Shown here in pieces: positions 43,466 to 52,567 of a stretch of DNA of 64,000 nt. Position 1 is the stretch's first letter. The number at the start of each line of letters is the position of its first letter. Origin of the DNA: Bacteroidia bacterium (lineage in GTDB: Bacteria; Bacteroidota; Bacteroidia; J057). The notes under the pieces are model-generated. The model was not told the origin of the DNA and did not search any database. It saw only the letters and a program-made list of their open reading frames with translations. The stretch covers positions 1,984,001 to 2,048,000 of the forward strand of contig JAWPMV010000001.1 in assembly GCA_033391075.1 (NCBI GenBank). The letters are read 5' to 3'. Position numbers and translations under genes: made by a program.

Positions 43466-43500
43466 AGAAAAGGGGCCCGAATTTTCGAGCCCCTTTTTGC
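43466..43500. terminator. Bidirectional Rho-independent terminator
   Basis: A stem of nine pairs (43468-43476, AAAAGGGGC with 43489-43497) plus an inner CGA/TCG pairing, with A/T tracts on both sides. It lies between the convergent nhaD and phoD-like genes. Confidence 0.85.
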
Positions 43501-43516
43501 TATTATAGGTTTGCTT

Positions 43517-44989
43517 TTACTCGAGCTTTTGGAGCTTCACTCCTCCTGACAGGACTTCAAAGGCAACAGAGGGCTTCATCTTCTTCGTCCTTTCCCGGTT
43601 AGTCTCGACAAAATGAAAACGGGCTTTGGCTTTCTCCTGACTTAGTTCCAGCATCAAATAGCCGTGGTCCCGCATATTGGTGAATTTCAAATGGGGATTT
43701 AGCTCGGAGTTCACAATATTGCTTTCGTGTAGCTTGATGGCAGCTAGTGGTATATCTCTTTCGTCTGAATTGGCAGAGTTCACACTCATGGCTCCAAATT
43801 CTACGGCAAATGCTCCATTCGAATTTGCAGGGTCGTACGACTTGGGTTTATTGGTCGCTTCTATGGCCCAACTGGTATGGGTATCTCCCGTTAAAAAGAC
43901 TACATTTTCAATCTTATTATCCTGAATAATTCGAGCTACTTTTTCCTGTTCAACCGGATAGCCATCCCATCCATCCATATTTAGCCTAAAGGTTTCATAA
44001 CCCCAATCCAGATAAGAATAAATCACCTGATTACCGATCAATTTCCATTTGGCTGTGGAGGCTTTCAGATTTTCTTCAAACCATTGCAATTGCTCTTTCC
44101 CAAGCATACTCATTTCCTCCATATCCCTTCGTGGATCACTGGTACTATCTGCTTGCTGAGTACGTCCGGCCAATCTTTCATCCAACATCAATAAATCCGC
44201 AAGGCCTCCAAAGGAGAATTTTCGATAATGGGTTTCACTTTCTCTAATCGGCAACCATTCATAATAGACTTGTTTGGCGATAGCTTTCCGATCTTCATAA
44301 GAACCTTCGTCTTCCTGATGGTTTTGCGCACCGTCTTTATAGGAATTATTGGTGATCTCATGATCGTCCCAAATGGCAATAAAGGGATGAGCTGCATGAA
44401 CCGCCTGTAGATCCGGATCGAGACGATATTGTGCATAACGATCCCGATAATCCTGCATGCTTACAATTTCATGCGCGGGAATATTGATCCTGCCGATAGT
44501 AGTATCTCCATACCTTCCAGGGCCATATTCATAAATGTAATCTCCCAAATGCAAGACAGCATCCAGGCCTTTTTCTTCTGCAATACGAGCATAGGCATTG
44601 AAATAACCCCATTCGTAATTGCTGCAGCTTACTACAGCCATTTTAAGGGCTTCTGCATCTGTACTAGCTGTTTTGGTATGGCCGGTTGGAGAAGTACTCC
44701 TTAATGCGGAAAAGCGATAGTAATACTCCTTGCCAGCTTCTAATCCTTCAACATCTACTTTGACAGTATAGTCTCTTTCTGGTCCGGTTTCAAACACTCC
44801 TTTATTTGCCGTTTGTAAAAATTCAGCATCCTCTGCAATCTCCCAGCTTACTTCAACTTTGGGTAACTGAGTTTCAGGAGTTAACCTTGTCCAGATAATG
44901 ACCCGATCAGGAAGGGGATCACCGGAAGCAACTCCATGATAAAATGGTTTCATAGATACATCCTGAAGAGAAGTAGTATTTTCTTTCAA
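43517..44989 (-). CDS. phoD: PhoD-family metallophosphatase; signal peptide appears frameshifted
   Basis: A phosphodiesterase/alkaline phosphatase D. The body (490 aa from TTG at 44989) has PhoD signatures: HGVASGDPLPDRVIIWTRL, SCSNYEWGYFNAY, LHLGDYIYEYG, IWDDHEITNN, and FLTGDTHTSWA near the C-terminus, carrying the metal ligands. No signal peptide is in frame. In the next frame, an ATG at 45063 opens MKYLAVIFGLSFLFLS and would join the body through CKPKVEYPP if one T were added at about 45016, recreating a lipobox (LFLSC). So the true gene likely runs 43517-45063 as a lipoprotein, with a one-base deletion or error. The upstream permease gene is about 65 bp further on. Confidence 0.88.
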   Translation of the reverse strand: MKENTTSLQDVSMKPFYHGVASGDPLPDRVIIWTRLTPETQLPKVEVSWEIAEDAEFLQTANKGVFETGPERDYTVKVDVEGLEAGKEYYYRFSALRSTSPTGHTKTASTDAEALKMAVVSCSNYEWGYFNAYARIAEEKGLDAVLHLGDYIYEYGPGRYGDTTIGRINIPAHEIVSMQDYRDRYAQYRLDPDLQAVHAAHPFIAIWDDHEITNNSYKDGAQNHQEDEGSYEDRKAIAKQVYYEWLPIRESETHYRKFSFGGLADLLMLDERLAGRTQQADSTSDPRRDMEEMSMLGKEQLQWFEENLKASTAKWKLIGNQVIYSYLDWGYETFRLNMDGWDGYPVEQEKVARIIQDNKIENVVFLTGDTHTSWAIEATNKPKSYDPANSNGAFAVEFGAMSVNSANSDERDIPLAAIKLHESNIVNSELNPHLKFTNMRDHGYLMLELSQEKAKARFHFVETNRERTKKMKPSVAFEVLSGGVKLQKLE

Positions 44990-45128
44990 AGGCGGATATT
45001 CAACTTTCGGTTTACACTCAAAAAGAGAAAGCTTAGCCCGAAAATTACAGCAAGATATTTCATGTCTTTTTGCTAAAGTATGTGATGGATATTTGAGGGA
45101 GAATAGGCTGGCGAAAATTCATCAAAAC

Positions 45129-46466
45129 TTAATTTTTGCTTCTTATCAAAAACCAGTATGCACCATATGAAATCCCCATAATCAGGAAAAAAATCAGAGC
45201 GAGATTCAAGTTGTAAATCGTAATGGCCAAGAGTGCAACTGAGGCTATTATGAGTGCAAGCGCTGGGAAAATAGGATATAAAGGGACTTTGAAAGGGCGA
45301 TCGAGATCAACCTCCTTTTTCCTTAAAGCAAAAAGGGAAAGCATAGAGATAATATAGAGTACTAAAGCACCAAAACAGGCAATGGTAATGATTTCTCCGG
45401 TTTTTCCCGTAAGCAGGGCGATGATACCAATCAGCATATTCAGTAGCAGTGCATTGGCGGGAGTTTGAGTTTTGGGATTTACTTTGCCCAAAGCCGGAGG
45501 GGCATATCCGACGCGACCAAATTCAAAGCTTGCTCTACCTGCTGCCAGGATGATACCATGGAAAGAAGCTACCAGACCAAACAGGCCAATGATGATGATA
45601 CTCTTATAGATCCAGTGATTTTCTCCTATCACCTGTGCGATGGCTAAAGGAAGGGGAGCATCTGAAGTAGTTGTCGAACCCGCTTCATAAACCACTGGTT
45701 CCCATCCTCCCACACCAACTGAAGCAGAGAACGTAAGGATACAAAGGATGACCAGGGTTAGTATTGCAGAGCCAAAACCGATGAGGACATTTCTTTGAGG
45801 ATTGATGGTTTCCTCTGCTACATTGGCGACTCCTTCTATAGCGAGATAAAACCAGATAGCAAAGGGAATGGCTGCAAAAATACCTCCCATACCATTAGGG
45901 AAAGCATTGTGGCTGAGGTTTTCCCATTTGACTTCCGGTAGAGTCGTGCCTGCGAAAAGTAGCAAACCGGCAACAGCAATGATGGTGATGAATAGTTCAA
46001 ATTTTGCTGCAGCTTCTACGCCTGAGATATTAAGTCCTGTAAAAATGAAATAGGCTAAAATCGCTACCCAGGGGAGCTCATACCCTCCAATAGCTAAACT
46101 GGGTACCTCAAAGAAGAGTTCGACATAGGCTCCAATGGCAAATGCTATGGCTGGGGGAGCGAAAATGAATTCAATATTTTGGGCCATTCCTCCAATGAAG
46201 CCCCAATCTTTTCCTAATGCTCGGGTCGCATAATCAAACGCTCCTCCTGCTTTGGGAATGGCGCAGGCCAGTTCTGTATAGCTGAAGGTAAAGGTGATAT
46301 ACATGAGAGTGATGAAAACTGTGGCTATGGCCAATCCGCCACTTCCTCCTACGGGAAGCCCCAGATTCCATCCGAAATACATGCCTGAGATTACGTAGCC
46401 TACTCCGAGTCCCCATAAAGTAACAGGACCCAGGCTACGCTTGAGTTCTTGTGTAGTAGAGTTCAT
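45129..46466 (-). CDS. Ethanolamine-type amino acid/polyamine permease (APC family)
   Basis: A 445-aa inner-membrane transporter with about twelve TM segments. The start LGPVTLWGLGVGYVISGMYFGWNLGL is close to the ethanolamine permease branch of the APC family, and FTFSYTELACAIPKAGGAFDYATRALG carries the usual TM3 motif. Later the IEGVANVAEETINPQRN motif and RASFEFGRVGYAPPALGKVNPKTQTPANAL match APC proteins. No ethanolamine lyase genes are near, so the substrate could be another amine. It is a single-gene unit upstream of the phoD-like gene on the same strand. Confidence 0.87.
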   Translation of the reverse strand: MNSTTQELKRSLGPVTLWGLGVGYVISGMYFGWNLGLPVGGSGGLAIATVFITLMYITFTFSYTELACAIPKAGGAFDYATRALGKDWGFIGGMAQNIEFIFAPPAIAFAIGAYVELFFEVPSLAIGGYELPWVAILAYFIFTGLNISGVEAAAKFELFITIIAVAGLLLFAGTTLPEVKWENLSHNAFPNGMGGIFAAIPFAIWFYLAIEGVANVAEETINPQRNVLIGFGSAILTLVILCILTFSASVGVGGWEPVVYEAGSTTTSDAPLPLAIAQVIGENHWIYKSIIIIGLFGLVASFHGIILAAGRASFEFGRVGYAPPALGKVNPKTQTPANALLLNMLIGIIALLTGKTGEIITIACFGALVLYIISMLSLFALRKKEVDLDRPFKVPLYPIFPALALIIASVALLAITIYNLNLALIFFLIMGISYGAYWFLIRSKN

Positions 46467-46619
46467 GGATTAAATATAAGATTATTTCCATGAGAGTCTG
46501 GGGCAGGTAGAATTAAACTACAAACTGCATTGTCATTGTGAGCTCAAACCTTGAGCGAAACAATTCCCTTGAATCTAGATTGCTATTGTTAGCCAAGGGG
46601 ATTGCTTGTTGGTGTTTGG

Positions 46620-47159
46620 CTAATCAATCAACAGACCCATGGCATAGGAATCAGAAAATTTCCCATCCAGAAATAAGGATCTCCGGATGGTACCTTCTAT
46701 TTCAAAGCCGAATTTTTTGTAAAGAGCAATAGCAGAGGGATTATCGGTCAATACTTCCAGATTGATTTTGCGAATGATAGGATTTGCTTTCGCCCAATCA
46801 ATCATCGCTTTCATCAGCAAACTACCGATCCCGTAGCCCCAGTATTTCTTCTGAACGGTGATCCCAAAAGTGCCTATATGTTGCATGCGGGCTTTTGCTC
46901 CAGCATTTACATTCAAAATCCCCGCTATTTCTCCCTCGATTTCTGCAATAAGAAAAATACGGTTCAAAGCCCGTCGATGATTTTCAATAATGGCTTCTTC
47001 TTCTTCGACTGTTTTGCTGAATTCGCCTCCTCCAAAGGTCAGGAAATCACTTTCGCCCCCGACCTGATTGACGTAAGTGATCAGGGAAGCGGCGTCGGAT
47101 TTTCGCGCTTCCCTGATTTCTACGATTTCACCGGATGATAAGCTTATGCTATGTTTCAT
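46620..47159 (-). CDS. GNAT-family N-acetyltransferase
   Basis: A 179-aa acetyltransferase. The acetyl-CoA binding motif QKKYWGYGIGSLLMKAMIDWAK (Q/RxxGxG/A-type) is at about residues 100-120, preceded by the strand GTFGITV, and the C-terminal strands have LEVLTDNPSAIALYKKFGFEIEG, typical of ribosomal-protein and protein/small-amine acetyltransferases. It lies 3 bp downstream of proS and so is probably co-transcribed. Substrate unknown. Confidence 0.9.
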   Translation of the reverse strand: MKHSISLSSGEIVEIREARKSDAASLITYVNQVGGESDFLTFGGGEFSKTVEEEEAIIENHRRALNRIFLIAEIEGEIAGILNVNAGAKARMQHIGTFGITVQKKYWGYGIGSLLMKAMIDWAKANPIIRKINLEVLTDNPSAIALYKKFGFEIEGTIRRSLFLDGKFSDSYAMGLLID

Positions 47160-47162
47160 GAT

Positions 47163-48932
47163 TTATTCCTCTTCCGGGCGCATGCGTTCTTCCAATCTGA
47201 CATTAAGTTCCAGTATACGCTTTTGTACTTCTGCAACAATCTGATCTTTGGGAATCAAATCTCCTTTACCTTCTCCTCGTCTCATTTTCAATTCGAATGC
47301 TCCCTCTTTCAAGGATCGCTTGGAAGCTGTCAGCCTGATGGGAATGCCAATCAATTCTGCATCCCTGAATTTAACGCCGGCCGAAGCAGATTTACTATCT
47401 CTATTGTCATAGATTACTTCTATGCCTTCTGCCCGTAGGTCACGGTATAATTCTTCTGCAGCTTTAGCTACTTCCTCATTGTCCAAAAGCCCAACTATGA
47501 TTACTTCATAAGGGGCGATGCTGATAGGCAGGTAAAGGCCCTGTTCATCATTGTATTCTTCAGCCAGGCAGGCAAGCATTCGCCCAATTCCTATACCATA
47601 TGAACCCATGAATATGGGCTTTGATTTGCCATCAATATCATTGTAAAAGGCTCCCATAGCTGAGGTATAGCGCGTGCCCAATTGGAAGATATTTCCAATT
47701 TCAATTCCTCGGACAGAAATGAGTTTCTGATCTCCTTCGGAAATAGGGCAGGGGGCACCTTCATAAGCTGATACGATGTCTCCAATAGAATCCGCTTTGT
47801 AATCCCTGCCGTAACAAGAATTCAGATAATGAAAATTGAGCTCATTTGCTCCGGTAACCAAATTATTGCTATTAGCAATCCAGTCATCCACGATCACAAG
47901 AGCTTTATCCCGATCTATACCAATAGGAGAGGCATAACCCGGAACTGCCTTCACCGCATGAATCTCCTCTGTCGTTGCAGTTCTCATATTTTTTACTCCC
48001 AGTATATTCTGAATTTTGTTGGGATTGGCTTCCATATCTCCTCTAACTACCGCCATGATAAGCTTATCTTCTTCTTGCACATTCCCATAAAAGAAAACAA
48101 TTTTGGCTGTATCCTCTTCTTTTACTCCAAGAAATTCTGCGAGATCTGCAATGCTTGATTTTTCCGGAGTGAGTACCTTTTCTATTTCTTTAGGCAGCTC
48201 CTTTTTATAGGTTTTCCGAAAGGCAGCAACTTCCTTATTGGCCATATATCCACTTTGCTCGCAAATAAAAATGGTGTCCTCTCCAATAGGTGTCAGGTAC
48301 ATATATTCATGAGCCTTTCTTCCCCCCATTATTCCTGTATCACTCAAAATGGCCACAGAGGGCAAACCCGCTCTTCTAAAGATTCTGAAATAGGCTTCGT
48401 AATGAGCAGCGTATTGCTCCTGAAGTCCTTGCATATCTCTATCCAAAGAATAACTGTCCTTCATGGTAAATTCCCGAACCCGAATCAAACCTCCTCTGGA
48501 TCGGACTTCATCCCTGAACTTGGTATATATCTGATACACCATTTTGGGCAATTGCTTATAGGTTTCGATTTCTTTGCTGGCTAAAGTTGCGACTACTTCT
48601 TCATGCGTCATTGCCAGGACCATGTCACGATCTCCCCGATCTTTAAATCGAACCATGGATTCGTCTATGTCATACCAGCGTCCTGTTTTCTGCCAGATCT
48701 CTGCCGGGTGCACAATCGGCATCACAATTTCGTCTCCACCAATCGCATCCATTTCCTCTCGAATAATGGCTTCGATTTTTCTCATACTTTTTTGGCCGAA
48801 ATGCAGATAGCTGAAAATACCGGAGGCCAATTGCCTCACGTATCCAGCCCTGAGCAGTAAATTGTGGGAGACCACATCCGCCTCTCTCTGATCATCACGG
48901 AGGGTCCTTCCAAATAGGTTGCTGAATTTCAT
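47163..48932 (-). CDS. proS: Prolyl-tRNA synthetase, bacterial type with editing domain
   Basis: Charges tRNA-Pro with proline. The 589-aa protein is the long bacterial form: class II motifs (SGIFSYLHFGQKSMRKIEAIIREEMDAIGG region, RFKDRGDRDMVLAMTHEEVV, FRDEVRSRGGLIRVREFTMKDSYS), a YbaK-like editing insertion at about residues 230-380 (with LAEFLGVKEEDTAKIVFF and GIDRDKALVIVDDWI), the motif 3 GSYGIGIGRMLACLAE, and the anticodon-binding C-terminal domain. Many Bacteroidota instead carry the shorter archaeal/eukaryotic-like form of about 490 aa, so this type may be of other origin. The divergent tRNA gene lies about 190 bp away. Confidence 0.94.
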   Translation of the reverse strand: MKFSNLFGRTLRDDQREADVVSHNLLLRAGYVRQLASGIFSYLHFGQKSMRKIEAIIREEMDAIGGDEIVMPIVHPAEIWQKTGRWYDIDESMVRFKDRGDRDMVLAMTHEEVVATLASKEIETYKQLPKMVYQIYTKFRDEVRSRGGLIRVREFTMKDSYSLDRDMQGLQEQYAAHYEAYFRIFRRAGLPSVAILSDTGIMGGRKAHEYMYLTPIGEDTIFICEQSGYMANKEVAAFRKTYKKELPKEIEKVLTPEKSSIADLAEFLGVKEEDTAKIVFFYGNVQEEDKLIMAVVRGDMEANPNKIQNILGVKNMRTATTEEIHAVKAVPGYASPIGIDRDKALVIVDDWIANSNNLVTGANELNFHYLNSCYGRDYKADSIGDIVSAYEGAPCPISEGDQKLISVRGIEIGNIFQLGTRYTSAMGAFYNDIDGKSKPIFMGSYGIGIGRMLACLAEEYNDEQGLYLPISIAPYEVIIVGLLDNEEVAKAAEELYRDLRAEGIEVIYDNRDSKSASAGVKFRDAELIGIPIRLTASKRSLKEGAFELKMRRGEGKGDLIPKDQIVAEVQKRILELNVRLEERMRPEEE

Positions 48933-49047
48933 GAATAAAAAAATTGCTTTTCAAGGCTTAAATATGCCCTGAAAAGGATAATTAGATAAAATTTTGAGAG
49001 GTGAAACACAAAGAAAAGCAATTAATCTTAATTACCTAACAATTTTC

Positions 49048-49079
49048 CTTGCTAAAGATAATTTCAGCATATACCTTTG
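49048..49079 (+). promoter_or_regulatory. Putative promoter of tRNA-Leu
   Basis: TTG at 49049-49051 and TACCTTTG at 49072-49079 are spaced by 20 nt and match the Bacteroidota -33/-7 consensus (TTG ... TAnnTTTG). Transcription would begin about 35 bp before the tRNA. Confidence 0.5.
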
Positions 49080-49120
49080 CTGAACTTTTGTGAAAAAGTA
49101 CACGTTATTTGTGTTTTAAA

Positions 49121-49204
49121 GCCCAGGTGGCGGAATTGGTAGACGCGATGGTCTCAAACACCATTGGGGTTAAACCCGTGTCGGTTCGAGTCCGACCCTG
49201 GGTA
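49121..49204 (+). tRNA. tRNA-Leu(CAA)
   Basis: An 84-nt cloverleaf. Acceptor GCCCAGG pairs with CCTGGGT followed by discriminator A. The anticodon arm is ATGGT, loop CTCAAAC, ACCAT, giving anticodon CAA, which reads TTG. The long variable arm (TGGGGTTAAACCCG) is typical of class II tRNA-Leu. The T arm is GTCGG, TTCGAGT, CCGAC. The 3' CCA is not encoded. A hairpin follows. Confidence 0.96.
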
Positions 49205-49213
49205 CTGGCTTAA

Positions 49214-49243
49214 GATCCCTGTAGATAATTATCTGCAGGGATC
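49214..49243. terminator. Hairpin between tRNA-Leu and formyltransferase gene
   Basis: A 13-bp stem (49214-49226 with 49231-49243) with one G-U pair and an AATT loop. It probably ends both the tRNA and the convergent formyltransferase transcript, whose stop codon overlaps it. The T tail is weak (TTCATTTTC). Confidence 0.6.
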
Positions 49244-50240
49244 ATTCATTTTCATAGATATCGAAGCCGCCAAATGCATTGCGGGGAAAAACCTTTTTTT
49301 CTTCTAATCCCTGATTCAATATTTCTCCTTTCTCAGGACTAGCTTTTCCTTCAAATTCATGCACCAGTAAAAGTCCTCCATAGCATTTGACCAGGAACTT
49401 TCCATTGGGAAATACTTCCAGAATTTTCCCGGAGGTCTCCTGACTGTAGCCAAAATCCTGATGATCGAATACATTGGCGCGTAGGATTCGGATTTTATTT
49501 CCATTCAGAAAAGTATAGGCTCCATTAAAAGGAGGGGCCACTGCACGAATAAAACGTTCGATTTGGTACACATCCTCTCCCCATTCTATCAGGCTATCGG
49601 TTTCTGTACGTTTGGGATAATAAGATGCAGGAATGTCTGGCTGTTTTTCCAGGCTGAAATTGCCACTGATGAGACGATCCATATTCTTGAGGATAAGATG
49701 CTTCATCGAAAGGGTATTTTTGAAGTGCATCGTTTCGCCCGTATCGTATTCATTGATGCTAAATTTGTAGCTATCCAGTACCGAACCTGAATCTACTCCT
49801 GCATCATACATGAACAGATTAGTGTAGAACATCTTTTTACCTTCTATGATGGACCAGTTCATGGGAGAACGCCCTCTTCCCAAGGGTAAATTCATGGCGC
49901 TTCCATGCATGCCAAAAGCTCCTGTACTGAAAGTCTTGAGGATGTTTTCAGGAATGAGTCTTTGCCAACCGACCACAAAGGCAATATCGATCTTCCTTTC
50001 TGCCAGAAAAGAATGGTCCTCCTCTGATTTGAGGCTGTATTTTTTTGCCTGATAAAAATCGATGCCCTGAGATGCTGCATAGGCTTGCAAATCCTGGTAG
50101 TCGGCCACTTTCATATGCTGGCCTTTCTCTCTGTCAATACTTATCAGGCAATCTACGGAATACTTCTCCTGTAAGGCTTCCAGGATAAATTGTGTGGTAG
50201 ATTTACAGCCAAATACTGCAATCTTTTTAGTCGAGTTCAT
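49242..50240 (-). CDS. Formyltransferase-family protein (sugar or amine formyltransferase)
   Basis: A 332-aa enzyme with a formyltransferase catalytic domain, using N10-formyl-tetrahydrofolate by family. The core is FGMHGSAMNLPLGRGRSP... with the catalytic His in GMHGS and the Asp in DAGVDSG. In Fmt and ArnA the pattern is NxHxS; here the Asn is replaced by Gly, a variant seen in some sugar-modifying members. A C-terminal Fmt-like barrel follows (IERFIRAVAPPFNGAYTFLNG, ANVFDHQDFG). It overlaps the upstream deacetylase-like gene by 14 bp, so the two act together, probably on a surface sugar. Confidence 0.82.
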   Translation of the reverse strand: MNSTKKIAVFGCKSTTQFILEALQEKYSVDCLISIDREKGQHMKVADYQDLQAYAASQGIDFYQAKKYSLKSEEDHSFLAERKIDIAFVVGWQRLIPENILKTFSTGAFGMHGSAMNLPLGRGRSPMNWSIIEGKKMFYTNLFMYDAGVDSGSVLDSYKFSINEYDTGETMHFKNTLSMKHLILKNMDRLISGNFSLEKQPDIPASYYPKRTETDSLIEWGEDVYQIERFIRAVAPPFNGAYTFLNGNKIRILRANVFDHQDFGYSQETSGKILEVFPNGKFLVKCYGGLLLVHEFEGKASPEKGEILNQGLEEKKVFPRNAFGGFDIYENE

Positions 50241-51051
50241 TCGCGATCTGGATGAATGGCAAACAGTTGTCGGAGTAATGCTTTTTCAGCTCGTCCTTTT
50301 TTACCTGATAATAAGATTTGAGTTTGTTGAAATTGTCTTGCCCTTCGATGACCCACCAGATAGGATGAATGAGAACATGCAGGCTTTTGCTGAGCTTGAA
50401 TGCTTCTGAATTAAAAGGATGACCAAAGCGCCATAAACCGGTAGAATCTGAGAAGTAATCGAAATCCTTGAAGTATTTCTGCATATAGGTATGCTCAACT
50501 CCACTGAATTTTTGGTCAAATTTCAGGAAAAACTCATTGGGTCGATGCAGGGAGATTATATCAATCTTCGTTTGAAAAAGTGTTTCAAAAATAGCCTTCT
50601 CCTGCTCAAAACCCTGCTCAAAATCCTTATAGATGGTCGGGTCAAAATGAATAGAGATCGTATGCCCCAATTCCTTTATTTCCAGAATACGTTCCATATT
50701 CTGTTTGGAAAGAGGATTGTAACTGTCATTGGAAAGAAGGAAGAAATAGGTAGAAGCTATATCCAGCTTATGTTCAATTCGGGCCAAATCCAAAGCCGCC
50801 TGACAATCAAAATCGATGTCGTGCCGCATTACGATTTGTTTATATGGCTTGTTTAGCTGCTGGAAGTTTACAAATTCGTATTGCTTATCCAGAAATTGCT
50901 CCAGAAAGTCCTGATAATTTTCCAGATGGTTATTTGAATACATGTTTGGGTTGTCTGATTTAGATAACTGAGCTTTCAACGCAAATTTATCGAGAATATG
51001 ATAGTATCTGAAGGGGTGGAAATCAATTTCCTGCTTCTTTAAAGGATCCAA
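50227..51051 (-). CDS. Polysaccharide deacetylase-like protein (WbmS-like)
   Basis: A 274-aa protein. The segment YKQIVMRHDIDFDCQAALDLARIEHKLDIASTYFFLLSNDSYNPLS resembles NodB-type deacetylases and their WbmS branch, in which RHDxD holds the metal and HFDP-like residues follow (here HTISIHFDPTIY). SLHRPNEFF near residue 160 gives a further His. No signal peptide is seen, so it would act in the cytoplasm, consistent with a nucleotide-sugar or lipid-linked substrate. The downstream formyltransferase overlaps by 14 bp. The metal ligands DxD/H look complete, but the family is hard to pin down by eye. Confidence 0.75.
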   Translation of the reverse strand: MDPLKKQEIDFHPFRYYHILDKFALKAQLSKSDNPNMYSNNHLENYQDFLEQFLDKQYEFVNFQQLNKPYKQIVMRHDIDFDCQAALDLARIEHKLDIASTYFFLLSNDSYNPLSKQNMERILEIKELGHTISIHFDPTIYKDFEQGFEQEKAIFETLFQTKIDIISLHRPNEFFLKFDQKFSGVEHTYMQKYFKDFDYFSDSTGLWRFGHPFNSEAFKLSKSLHVLIHPIWWVIEGQDNFNKLKSYYQVKKDELKKHYSDNCLPFIQIANELD

Positions 51052-51430
51052 CCATTATTCAGTAGGCAAATTGGGATATAAAATCTGATTTTACGAAAGA
51101 AAAATCAGACGATTCTCTAAGGATTCTTTCATACTTCTTTTGGAAGTTGATGAAACAGAGATTGAATTGTTAGGGTTCTCCGTAGTAAAGAATCCCCAAA
51201 AACAGGAGTGCTGGAATGAGAGGAGAAGGTTTAATTTTAGGAGAAGAAAGTTAGAAGCTGAGCGAGGATGTTACTCGCTTTCATTATAAATCATGTAAAA
51301 TTTTCCCCTTCAGGTATATGAAATTCGGATTATCTTATGGAAAAATATACCAATTTGTTGAATAAATTTCGCTTAATGTGTTTATTTTGAAGAGATTAAG
51401 CTAAATAAAACTAACCCAGACGTACTCAAT
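51052..51430. other. 379-bp divergent intergenic region
   Basis: No gene seen. A small hairpin (51261-51266 with 51274-51279) is present. A possible promoter for the DUF2235 gene has TTG at 51358-51360 and a one-mismatch -7 box (TTATTTTG, 51382-51389). No repeat, RNA gene or other structure is recognised in the remainder. Confidence 0.35.
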
Positions 51431-52474
51431 ATGCGCAATACATTCAAACCAGATTTCAGAGTCAATACCAGGACACTGCCCCGCAGATTGATTTTTTGCT
51501 TCGACGGTACCTGGAATGATCCTTCCGATGCCTATGAAAAGGGATCTGATGTAACCAATATTTTTAAGACCTATGAAGCCGCTGTTGATGATGATCAACA
51601 GAAGAAGTTTTATTATGAAGGAGTAGGGACAGGCGGAGAGTTTGACAAATATTTGGGAGGTCTTACAGGCAAAGGGGCTGATCGAATCAAGAATGAAGCC
51701 TTCATCGATTTGGTACATAACTTCAAACCCGGAGATAGAATCTTTATCACAGGATTTAGTCGAGGAGCAGCAATCGCTCGTATGTTTGCCCAACTCATCC
51801 ACAAAGAAGGTATACCCGAGGAATTGAGATTTACCAATAAGAAAAGAAAGTTTAAAACCAAAGGGAATGTCATTGCCCGTCCCAAAGTTGAGATGATGGG
51901 GATTTATGATACCGTTGCTTCTTTTGGTCTTCCTAGTGATATCGCTGGTATTCCATTTCAGCAAATCAACCTGTTCAAAAACTTCGACATCAGCAGCACC
52001 ACCCAAAAGGTTGTCCATTTGCTCGCAGTCCATGAGGGGCGTAATACCTTTAAGCCGACTCTTTGTAATCATAGGGAAGGAGTTGAGGAAATTTGGTTTC
52101 CCGGCGTTCATGCAGATGTAGGGGGAGGATATGCAGATAGAGGAATTTCTGATATTGCCCTGGACTATATGCTCAATAGTTTTAAGGATTTGGGAGTGAA
52201 ATTCCAGACTGAAAAGCTGAAAGAGGTAAAGCCCAATCTTACCGGCAATATTCATGACAAAGTGAAGGAAGAATATGCTTTGAAATTGGTCCATCGTGAA
52301 ATCGAAGTTTGGGAGAAGGGCAAAACGAGTTCACTTCCTCCTAAAGTTCATCAAAGTGTTTGGGACAGGATCAAAAGATTTGGAGAGAATGTACCTTCCC
52401 ATGTTAAAAAAGTTGAAACTAACTTTCTCGCTGTAGGAGAATCGCCCAATGTCTCCACGGCAAATATGAGTTAA
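51431..52474 (+). CDS. DUF2235 alpha/beta hydrolase (Tle1-like phospholipase fold)
   Basis: A 347-aa protein beginning RRLIFCFDGTWNDPSDAYEKGSDVTNIFK, the DUF2235 start, with the nucleophile motif GFSRGA (Ser110), an acidic MGIYDTVASFG segment that can supply the Asp, and HADVGGGY for the His. This family includes T6SS phospholipase effectors Tle1 as well as stand-alone hydrolases. No T6SS genes, VgrG or PAAR are near and there is no signal peptide, so the effector role is not supported. It is a single-gene unit between the 379-bp region and a terminator. Confidence 0.86.
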   Translation: MRNTFKPDFRVNTRTLPRRLIFCFDGTWNDPSDAYEKGSDVTNIFKTYEAAVDDDQQKKFYYEGVGTGGEFDKYLGGLTGKGADRIKNEAFIDLVHNFKPGDRIFITGFSRGAAIARMFAQLIHKEGIPEELRFTNKKRKFKTKGNVIARPKVEMMGIYDTVASFGLPSDIAGIPFQQINLFKNFDISSTTQKVVHLLAVHEGRNTFKPTLCNHREGVEEIWFPGVHADVGGGYADRGISDIALDYMLNSFKDLGVKFQTEKLKEVKPNLTGNIHDKVKEEYALKLVHREIEVWEKGKTSSLPPKVHQSVWDRIKRFGENVPSHVKKVETNFLAVGESPNVSTANMS

Positions 52475-52498
52475 GCATAAACATAAGAAAAGCAATGA

Positions 52499-52533
52499 AC
52501 CCGGATAATCCGCTTGAGATTATCCGGGTTTAA
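52499..52533 (+). terminator. Rho-independent terminator
   Basis: A perfect 12-bp stem (52499-52510 with 52518-52529) and 7-nt loop followed by TTAATTATT. Ends the DUF2235 gene. Confidence 0.85.
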
Positions 52534-52567
52534 TTATTGTCTTTGTTTAATCTATTAGTCTTTTATA

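Noticed and set aside
51401-52294. Long open frame opposite the DUF2235 gene
   Set aside because: The + strand gene has full catalytic motifs; the opposite frame is a shadow.
51431-52474. DUF2235 protein as a T6SS effector
   Set aside because: No VgrG, PAAR, Hcp or immunity gene next to it.
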